A stretch of DNA of 6,758 nt. Source: an uncultured Lachnospiraceae bacterium (GTDB lineage Bacteria; Bacillota; Clostridia; Lachnospirales; Lachnospiraceae). The translations under genes and the position numbers were made by a program. A model generated the notes under the pieces. The model had not been told where the DNA came from, made no database searches, and saw nothing but the letters and a program-made list of their open reading frames with translations. The stretch covers positions 1-6,758 of the forward strand of contig CAJUSS010000169.1 in the NCBI GenBank assembly GCA_910588895.1, read 5' to 3'. Positions 1 through 4,229 of this stretch are shown one piece after another; the stretch's first letter is position 1; each line of letters starts with the position of its first letter.

Positions 1-41
1 GTTCCAAATTCCTGCTGATCTAATGTGACGATCGATGCCAT
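1..41 (-). CDS. Start of an unidentified gene, cut by the window edge
   Basis: Only 13 codons are visible, reading MASIVTLDQQEFG, before the window ends. The start is supported by an AAGGAG ribosome site (50-55) eight bases upstream of the ATG. It begins after an intrinsic terminator, in the same direction as the secretion genes, so it may be a separate transcription unit. Its place directly behind an Esx-like array would suit a secreted substrate such as an LXG effector, another Esx protein or a chaperone, but the visible residues identify no family. The start call is fairly safe; the function is unknown. Confidence 0.55.
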   Translation of the reverse strand, partial: MASIVTLDQQEFG

Positions 42-108
42 GTCCTTCTCTCCTTATCCTCTTTTTCCTCTGCCATGCTGCCGACCATCCGATCGTCAGC
101 CATCTGAT

Positions 109-150
109 AAAAGAAAGGGGCTGCGGGGCTCCTTTGCTCCCTGCACCCCC
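109..150 (-). terminator. Intrinsic terminator ending the Esx-like operon
   Basis: On the minus strand, positions 150 to 117 form a GC-rich hairpin. Pairing runs 4, 3 and 3 base pairs, interrupted by two single mismatches, with a further mismatch below an eight-base loop. The tract TTTCTTTT (116-109) follows directly. This is the expected form of a rho-independent terminator for transcripts coming from the Esx-like genes. It lies 123 bases after the stop codon at 273 and 67 bases before the next start at 41, so it also insulates the partial downstream gene. Confidence 0.75.
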
Positions 151-245
151 TCTCTGTGCGATCGTCTTGCACGACCGTTTGATATCCTGAGCGATCATCG
201 GACATCCTATATGATCGTCTGACAACCTGCACGACTGCAGGACCT
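149..245 (-). repeat. Degenerate 20-bp tandem repeat array
   Basis: Read on the minus strand, three consecutive full units of exactly 20 bases occupy 228-209, 208-189 and 188-169. Each starts AGG(A/T)(T/A)(G/A)TC and contains a GACGATC-like core. A 17-base divergent unit (245-229) precedes them and a truncated copy (168 to about 149) follows. The array lies between the last Esx-like stop codon and the terminator, so it would be transcribed as 3' untranslated RNA. Within it, 226-241 is a perfect hairpin (CCTGCA / TGCAGG, four-base loop). The 9-mers starting each unit (GCAGGTTGT, ATAGGATGT, TCAGGATAT, spaced by 11 bp) resemble the LytTR-site candidates at 2430-2459. More diverged copies may continue after the terminator around 75-105. 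A protein-binding array and a decayed repeat are both possible. Confidence 0.6.
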
Positions 246-272
246 CGTATTTCCTGCTGTCCGCCCTCCGGC

Positions 273-587
273 CTACAGCGCTGTGGGCAAGCTATCTGCC
301 TCTGCCTGTGTGTTGCTGTCTGCTGTCATATATTCGTTCGCGATATCCCGGACCTGTGACAGGTATTTCGTGATCGCGGCATGCTTTTCACTGATACTGC
401 TTGATAATTTCCCGAATTGGGTCTTATAGGTATCGAACGTCTCCCCTTCCCAGACACTGGACATACCCGTGATGCTGCTGTTCATCTCTTCCCGGAGGCT
501 TTCTGCCTCTTTCATCAAGCTCTCAAACTGGGTGGTCGTCTCTGTTAATACCTGCGGTGCTACTCTGATGGAACCTTCCATTGCCAT
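273..587 (-). CDS. WXG100/Esx-family protein (WEG turn)
   Basis: A 104-residue all-helical hairpin protein of the ESAT-6-like family, whose members are exported by type VII secretion as helical dimers. The turn motif W46-E-G48 sits at the expected midpoint, between two amphipathic helices (about 12-42 and 50-88). Y86-M-T-A-D90 matches the YxxxD/E C-terminal export motif. It has no signal peptide or membrane segment, as is usual for this family. I chose the third ATG (587) because GGAGG lies eight bases upstream; the ATG at 593 would leave only two bases of spacing. It is the last gene of the array, 56 bases after its neighbour's stop. Of the six it is closest to a canonical EsxA, so it may be the general partner. 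That role is inference. Confidence 0.87.
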   Translation of the reverse strand: MAMEGSIRVAPQVLTETTTQFESLMKEAESLREEMNSSITGMSSVWEGETFDTYKTQFGKLSSSISEKHAAITKYLSQVRDIANEYMTADSNTQAEADSLPTAL

Positions 588-627
588 GATCATATCCTCC
601 TTTTATCTCTTTCCGTCCTTGTCAATA

Positions 628-667
628 CTTTTCCTTGCGGTTTCTACTTTCTCCTTGCGATCTCTAC
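628..667 (-). repeat. Imperfect 20-bp tandem duplication across a stop codon
   Basis: On the minus strand, GTAGAGATCGCAAGGAGAAA (667-648) is followed immediately by GTAGAAACCGCAAGGAAAAG (647-628), with 16 of 20 bases matching. The TAG stop of the Esx-like gene (646-644) lies at the start of the second copy, so the first copy encodes the basic tail of that protein and the second is untranslated. It looks like a small local duplication; no function is evident. Confidence 0.5.
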
Positions 668-946
668 GTTTCTCCGCTCTGCAGACTCATAGTTTTTGGC
701 GATCGTCTCCAGTGATGTACGGTATCTTCCGATCAGCTCAAGGATCTTCTGCATATCCGCCTCATACTCCAGACAGATCCGATCGAACTCTTTGCTCGCA
801 TCCGATTCCCACTGACTGTTCAGCTGGCCCCTCGCATTGCTGATCGCGGTGATCTTTCCCTTGTATGTAGTGCCTAATGTCTCCAATCCTGAAGCCGTGT
901 TCATCATCTGCTGGGGTGTTACCCGAAAAAATGCTTGGTTCGCCAT
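644..946 (-). CDS. WXG100-like protein with WES in place of WxG
   Basis: A 100-residue helical hairpin protein of the Esx type. The turn reads Q-W46-E-S48, so the tryptophan is kept but the glycine is replaced by serine. Y86-E-S-A-E90 fits the YxxxD/E export motif, and the tail ends in a basic cluster (ARRK). The start ATG has AGGAGG eight bases upstream. The 59-base gap before it is AT-rich and longer than the 15-22 base gaps between the first members of the array. In mycobacterial and some LXG systems one dimer partner has a degenerate WxG motif, so this may be the partner of a neighbour, perhaps the WEG protein that follows. Pairing is inference. Confidence 0.83.
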   Translation of the reverse strand: MANQAFFRVTPQQMMNTASGLETLGTTYKGKITAISNARGQLNSQWESDASKEFDRICLEYEADMQKILELIGRYRTSLETIAKNYESAERRNVEIARRK

Positions 947-1005
947 ATCTTTTTCCTCCTAAAGATAAATTCTTGTACTTTCTTGATCTTACTACTTTTA
1001 CTACC

Positions 1006-1317
1006 TTAATCCCTATCGTGGGCTCTCTCCCATGCCCGCATCTCTGCCTCGTAGATCTCTTCCGCGATCCTCCGGATCACATCCGCCACCGCCTGGATCG
1101 CAGATGCAGTGGTCTCTAAGTTACCCTGGAGGGCCTCTCCTTTTTTCAGATACTTGACTGCGTTATCCCCGGTCCAGTTTTTCGCCAGCTGGTCCAGCGT
1201 ACCCCCAAGATCCTTATCCGACATGGTGTTCAGACTGGATGCGATCTCCTCCAGCTCACTGGCCTGCTGCTCTGCCTTACTGAAATCCATCTCGATGGCT
1301 TCCAAGCTCCGCGCCAT
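1006..1317 (-). CDS. WXG100-like protein (WTG turn)
   Basis: A 103-residue Esx-type helical hairpin protein. The turn is W48-T-G50, preceded by a long acidic first helix (about 5-32) and followed by a second helix (about 52-98). The first helix is separated from the WTG by a longer loop rich in D, G and S than in its neighbours. Y89 is present, but the residue four places on is M93, so the YxxxD/E export motif is not intact; it could depend on a partner that carries the motif. The tail is highly charged (WERAHDRD). The start has AGGAGG eight bases upstream. It sits 18 bases after the preceding gene's stop, clearly in the same operon. Confidence 0.82.
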   Translation of the reverse strand: MARSLEAIEMDFSKAEQQASELEEIASSLNTMSDKDLGGTLDQLAKNWTGDNAVKYLKKGEALQGNLETTASAIQAVADVIRRIAEEIYEAEMRAWERAHDRD

Positions 1318-1335
1318 GGTCCATCCCTCCTTCCC

Positions 1336-1659
1336 TTACAGCAGGTCCCCAGGGAGCTCCTGGGCGATGCTGGCATTTTTCAGTTCTACATCAGTATAGG
1401 TCTGAGCGATCGCTCTAAGATCCTGGGGATGCCGGGAAAGGACCTCCAACATCTCCTCGATCTTAGGCACCTGGCTCTCGTGGTTCTGCCGATGCATGTC
1501 GCCCGCCTCTCCGATCCAGTAACTGTTGCTCTTTTTGATCAATGTATCCATGGCGTCGAACCGTCGTTTCATGTTCCATATATTTCTCTCTACCTCGTTG
1601 GCCTTCGCATTGAGGACCTCTGGTGTCACCAGCAGCTCCACACCTCCCTGTATAGCCAT
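1336..1659 (-). CDS. WXG100-like protein (WIG turn)
   Basis: A 107-residue Esx-type protein with the turn W48-I-G50 at the middle, and Y88-T-D-V-E92 matching the YxxxD/E export motif. The N-terminus carries a VTPEVL-type lead-in to helix 1, similar to the VAPQVL and VTPQQM leads of the last two array members. These three may form a subgroup, whereas the WKG and WTG proteins start differently. GGAGGT lies 11 bases upstream of the ATG, somewhat far but the only good site. It follows its neighbour's stop by 16 bases. No signal peptide or membrane segment is seen. Confidence 0.84.
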   Translation of the reverse strand: MAIQGGVELLVTPEVLNAKANEVERNIWNMKRRFDAMDTLIKKSNSYWIGEAGDMHRQNHESQVPKIEEMLEVLSRHPQDLRAIAQTYTDVELKNASIAQELPGDLL

Positions 1660-1675
1660 CTCTTTCTCTCACCTC

Positions 1676-1981
1676 CTATAGCATCTTGATCTTATCGATC
1701 TCCTCAGAGACCTCCGCCTCGCAGCTCCGATAACTGGTCTTGGCGTTCTCCATGAGATCAATGATGCTCTTTATATTCTCGCATATCGCATCCATGGCTG
1801 CTTTATCCTGCTGGAACCGCTGGATGTAGGTATCATGGGCCGGGCCCTTCCACATCCCGTTCAGCTCCTGGACAGAGTCGTATGCCGCCTTTATCTCCAC
1901 CTGCAAGGCTTCCAGCTCCTCCTCCATGGACCGGATATCTCCGTCCAGGGTACCAATGTTGATCTCGATCCTGTCTGCCAT
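1676..1981 (-). CDS. WXG100-like protein (WKG turn)
   Basis: A 101-residue Esx-type helical hairpin protein. Helix 1 (about 12-40) is strongly acidic, the turn is M-W44-K-G46 followed by P47, and helix 2 runs about 48-98. Y84-R-S-C-E88 matches the YxxxD/E export motif. Length and motif positions are normal for the family. GGAGGG lies about nine bases upstream of the ATG, and the gene follows its neighbour's stop by 22 bases. It is probably exported through EssC, alone as a dimer or with an adjacent array member; the sequence does not say which. Confidence 0.85.
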   Translation of the reverse strand: MADRIEINIGTLDGDIRSMEEELEALQVEIKAAYDSVQELNGMWKGPAHDTYIQRFQQDKAAMDAICENIKSIIDLMENAKTSYRSCEAEVSEEIDKIKML

Positions 1982-2003
1982 CTTTCTCTTCCCTCCTCTC
2001 TGC

Positions 2004-2366
2004 CTATCGGATGTTGTAGTCCCAGATCGCCTCCTGGATCTCGCTCAGGTCCACCACACCCATGGTCCGATGGCGGCTGGCCCTCCAGACCTGCTCGCCA
2101 TAGTCGGTCAGCCTGCGCTCACACCGGAGATAGATCCCTTGGATCTCGTTCAATGCAGCCATCATCTGCACCAGCTGCCCCCGCTCTTCCTCCAGACGGT
2201 CCTGATAGGCCTGCAGGGCGCGGATCACCCCGCCGTAGGAGGATGATCCTCGGATCGAAGAGATAATGTCTTTGATCTGCTCGACCCGGCGGCCCAACTC
2301 CCGGACCATCTGCTGCATCTCCTGTGAGGAAGCGGCCAGCGCCTGTATCGATACTGTGAACATCAT
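2004..2366 (-). CDS. Esx-like helical hairpin protein without WxG, first gene of array
   Basis: A 120-residue protein predicted from its heptad-like pattern to be mostly helical, with two long amphipathic helices (about 8-38 and 46-92). They are joined by a short S/G-rich turn containing Y44-G-G46 where WxG would be expected. Y79-L-R-C-E83 fits the YxxxD/E motif. Unlike its neighbours it continues for about 37 further residues, including a hydrophobic and acidic end. It could be a diverged Esx protein, or a helical partner like those found beside LXG effectors. The two tandem ATGs (2366 and 2363) are both possible starts: GGAG lies three bases before the first and six before the second, so the second may be used. 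It follows the promoter candidate at 2388-2396, with a very short leader. Confidence 0.72.
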   Translation of the reverse strand: MMFTVSIQALAASSQEMQQMVRELGRRVEQIKDIISSIRGSSSYGGVIRALQAYQDRLEEERGQLVQMMAALNEIQGIYLRCERRLTDYGEQVWRASRHRTMGVVDLSEIQEAIWDYNIR

Positions 2367-2387
2367 CTTCTCCTTTCTGATGACCCT

Positions 2388-2396
2388 AGTCTAGCA
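2388..2396 (-). promoter_or_regulatory. Extended -10 promoter candidate for the Esx-like operon
   Basis: On the minus strand TGC-TAGACT reads as an extended -10 element (TGn plus a hexamer with four of six consensus bases). No TTGACA-like -35 is found 16-18 bases upstream; the corresponding hexamer is ACCTGG. That would suit a promoter needing an activator. The direct repeats at 2430-2459 end 36 bases upstream of the hexamer. Transcription would start close to 2381, leaving a leader of about 15 bases. This is a prediction from motif matching only. Confidence 0.4.
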
Positions 2397-2429
2397 CATC
2401 ATCCGTTCATCCAGGTCCTTTTCTGACAG

Positions 2430-2459
2430 ATGACCTGTTTTGCAGGATGAACGACCTGT
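2430..2459 (-). promoter_or_regulatory. Candidate LytTR-regulator operator (direct repeat)
   Basis: On the minus strand ACAGGTCGT (2459-2451) and ACAGGTCAT (2438-2430) form a direct repeat, eight of nine bases identical, separated by exactly 12 bp. Two 9-bp direct repeats with a spacer near 12 bp is the known site layout for LytTR-domain regulators such as AgrA and ComE, which contact two turns of one DNA face. A LytTR regulator is encoded about 1 kb upstream at 3504-4214, and the repeat sits just upstream of the promoter candidate for the Esx-like array. The base sequence differs from the AgrA and ComE consensus, so the assignment rests on geometry and context. Confidence 0.5.
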
Positions 2460-2473
2460 CCTGGGTCTTTTCC

Positions 2474-2497
2474 TGCCGGTCCATATGCAGACCGGCA
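2474..2497 (-). other. Stable hairpin after the esaB-like gene
   Basis: A perfect 8-bp inverted repeat (TGCCGGTC / GACCGGCA) with an eight-base loop begins 25 bases after the esaB-like stop codon. Flanking GTCT and AGAC could extend the stem across a bulge. No T-tract follows on the minus strand (the next bases are GGAAAAGACCC), so it is not a standard intrinsic terminator. It may protect the 3' end of the upstream transcript, mark a processing point, or be a protein site next to the promoter region. Confidence 0.5.
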
Positions 2498-2521
2498 AGA
2501 CGTCTGGCTATCTGCCATGGC

Positions 2522-2770
2522 CTATACCAACATCAGCCGTTCTCCCTGACCGATCTTATAGTGGAGCAGTGTCAATCCAGGATTTAACATCTGGTTCCTG
2601 GTCAGGCTGACCAGAAGCAGCTCTTTTATGTTGCCGCTGAGCGTACACTGCTCCTTCTGACAGATCATCCCCGCCAGTTCTTCTATCAGCAGGGAGATCT
2701 TGGCGTTCTCGTCCACATTGAAATCATATGTCTGGCCCACGCCAGGGACATAGATATCCACCATCATCAT
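2522..2770 (-). CDS. esaB: EsaB/YukD-like ubiquitin-fold T7SS accessory protein
   Basis: An 82-residue protein with the length and pattern of the EsaB/YukD family, small cytoplasmic beta-grasp proteins required for or regulating T7SSb function. It shows an opening strand (VDIYVPG), a second strand (TYDFNVD), a helix (about 22-37, ending in CQKE), then strands around LLLVSL and the closing N-P-G-x-T-L-L... G-Q-G-E-R-L-M-L-V. This end matches the family's 'nGd-L-l' finish. I chose the ATG at 2770: GGAGGT lies seven bases upstream, and this ATG overlaps the previous gene's stop as ATGA. The longer start at 2788 would give 88 residues, overlap the previous gene by 22 bases and lack a clear ribosome site. 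Family assignment comes from pattern, length and neighbourhood. Confidence 0.72.
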   Translation of the reverse strand: MMMVDIYVPGVGQTYDFNVDENAKISLLIEELAGMICQKEQCTLSGNIKELLLVSLTRNQMLNPGLTLLHYKIGQGERLMLV

Positions 2771-3507
2771 GTTCCATACCTCCACCATGTCCTAAGTATC
2801 TCCAACACCGCCCCGCGCTCATAGGGTCTTGGTCCTAAAGCTCCGCCTGGATACTGGTGCAGAAGGCAGTACTCTAAGGGACTGTCCAACAGCAGTATCC
2901 GTTCCTTGAGCTCTCCCGTGTGCGCATCCCGCAGAGAGGCTATGAGATAGACCAACGGCTCCTTTAGGAGTACATCCGTCTCCACCTCACAGCCGGCCTC
3001 CAGCAGCTCCCAGAGTCCCCCGGGCATATGCCCGCGCCAATAGGTCTCGTAGTCATACGTCCCTATCCCCTCCTCTAAGCGGGGTAACGGCAGTTGGCCC
3101 AGGTCCTCCATCTGTTGGCAGAGCCCATCCTGATCCATCCCGGACAAGCACACTTTCCCCTCATCCACCTGGCTTTCTTCCAGGCAGACATATGTACCTC
3201 CTGCATCCTTGCCGATATGCCCGGCCGGCCCGTGATAGATGCACTGTCTGGGCAGCGTATCCCCGCCCCGATCGATCACCACCAAATCGGATGATGTACA
3301 GATGATATCCATATAGTGGGAAAATGGCTGCTGGATGCGTAGCCCATCCCCCTCATCCACCAGGATGCCGTCACGGGTCATCTGGTACACGGCATAGCGG
3401 GCCGCCAGTCTTTGGCCTCCGGTATCCATAGGAAAGCCATAATACCTCTCGGCCCCTCTGGCGGCGGCCAGCACATGAAATTCCATCCGATCTAGCACAC
3501 AGATCAT
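2767..3507 (-). CDS. Soluble protein with EspG-like layout, possible Esx chaperone
   Basis: A 246-residue protein with no signal peptide and no membrane segment, so it is cytoplasmic and is neither EssA nor EssB. Its layout resembles EspG, the actinobacterial chaperone that binds Esx/PE-PPE substrates. It has an N-terminal 'L-x-x-x-E-F-x-V-L-A' helix, a winged-helix-like segment ending in D-G-I-L-V-D-E-G-D-G-L (about 46-56), and a strand LVVID (75-79). It ends with a strand and turn (RILLLDSPLEYCLL, about 203-216) and a final helix (231-243), like the closing 'wxDtpxGRY' region of EspG. This is pattern resemblance, not an alignment result. The gene overlaps the LytTR gene as ATGA, has AAGGAGG upstream inside that gene, and ends in an ATGA overlap with esaB. 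A T7SS-specific protein of unknown family is the alternative. The CDS is near certain; the EspG link is tentative. Confidence 0.85.
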   Translation of the reverse strand: MICVLDRMEFHVLAAARGAERYYGFPMDTGGQRLAARYAVYQMTRDGILVDEGDGLRIQQPFSHYMDIICTSSDLVVIDRGGDTLPRQCIYHGPAGHIGKDAGGTYVCLEESQVDEGKVCLSGMDQDGLCQQMEDLGQLPLPRLEEGIGTYDYETYWRGHMPGGLWELLEAGCEVETDVLLKEPLVYLIASLRDAHTGELKERILLLDSPLEYCLLHQYPGGALGPRPYERGAVLEILRTWWRYGT

Positions 3508-4214
3508 AGCGCCTCCTTAAATAATGGCTTGTAGCTGCGGGAGAGAGGGAGCTGGATGCCCTGCTCCAGCTCCAGGAACCCCCGTGAGAGCATCACCTTC
3601 TGGATCCTGTCCCGGCATACGATAAAGCTCCTGTGGCACCGGAGGAAGTTCTCCGGGAGCTGGCTGGCCAGCTGCTCTAAGGTGCCGTAAAAGGTCAGCT
3701 CCTGCCGTTTCAGCCGCACATAGATCTTCTTCTCCCTGGCTTCCAGGTAATAGATCTTCGAATAGGGTACATAGGTGGTCCCCTCCCGGGTCTCCACAGC
3801 CAGACTGGCCTCCTGGCCCGTGGAGAGCCGTTCTTTATAACGCTCCAAAAGCTCAGACAGGCTGTCTTGCAGCCTCCTTGCGTCGATGGGGCGCAGCAGC
3901 AAAGCCGAGGCCAAGATCGTTGGACGTATGTAGTCCATAGGCGATATGGACGGATCCGCGATCAGCAGGAGCAGGGTCTCCTGGTAGCGCGTCCTGACCT
4001 GCTCCAGAAAACGGATGCTCCCTTTCGGCGCCACATCGTAGCAGGCTAAGTCCAGCAGCGGGCTCCCCCGTACCAGGTCGGCCACCTGCTCCAGGGTATC
4101 GAAAGCGTAGATCTGCCATCTCTCCTCGGTCAGGCTGGCCGCCGCCTGGCGGGCGGCCTTTTCCAGCAGCTTTTGCTCCGCTTTCTGCGGGTCATAAATC
4201 ATCATCGATATCAT
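3504..4214 (-). CDS. LytTR DNA-binding regulator with degenerate receiver domain
   Basis: A 236-residue transcription regulator. Residues 1-125 have a receiver-like layout. D60 is in the phosphorylation position (L-A-C-Y-D60) and one acidic residue (D8) remains of the usual pair. The conserved Ser/Thr is A86 and the conserved lysine before proline is R108 (LLLRP), so normal phospho-switching is doubtful. Residues 138-236 form a convincing LytTR domain: VPYSKIYYLEAREKKIYV, the Y-G-T-L-E-Q-L-A segment, F-L-R-C-H-R-S-F-I-V (190-199) and the closing L-P-L-S-R-S-Y. No histidine kinase is in the window. The start ATG (4214) has GAGGGA seven bases upstream and lies 15 bases after essC; in-frame ATGs at 4205 and 4202 are alternatives. 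It probably controls this secretion locus, plausibly through the direct repeats at 2430-2459. Confidence 0.88.
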   Translation of the reverse strand: MISMMIYDPQKAEQKLLEKAARQAAASLTEERWQIYAFDTLEQVADLVRGSPLLDLACYDVAPKGSIRFLEQVRTRYQETLLLLIADPSISPMDYIRPTILASALLLRPIDARRLQDSLSELLERYKERLSTGQEASLAVETREGTTYVPYSKIYYLEAREKKIYVRLKRQELTFYGTLEQLASQLPENFLRCHRSFIVCRDRIQKVMLSRGFLELEQGIQLPLSRSYKPLFKEAL

Positions 4215-4229
4215 GGTCTCATCCCTCTA

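Noticed and set aside
20..232. Minus-strand open frame of 70 codons covering the repeat array and terminator
   Set aside because: It spans the 20-bp repeats and the intrinsic terminator, has no good ribosome site, and its product is low-complexity and arginine-rich with no family resemblance.
149..245. The 20-bp repeats as a CRISPR array
   Set aside because: Units are directly abutting, degenerate and without unique spacers, and no cas genes are present.
605..625. TTGACA on the minus strand between the last two array genes, as a possible internal -35
   Set aside because: The nearest -10-like sequence (TAAAAG) is only 14 bases away and overlaps the ribosome site, so the spacing does not fit a normal promoter.
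1835..2266. Plus-strand open frames opposite the first two array genes
   Set aside because: The products are rich in proline, serine and arginine and resemble no protein family. The minus-strand genes explain the region fully, with ribosome sites.
2474..2497. Hairpin after the esaB-like gene as an intrinsic terminator
   Set aside because: The bases following the stem on the minus strand are GGAAAAGACCC, with no T-tract. It is listed as a structure of unknown role.
2767..3507. The 246-residue protein as EssB or EssA
   Set aside because: It has no hydrophobic membrane segment and no pseudokinase-like pattern; both EssA and EssB are membrane proteins.
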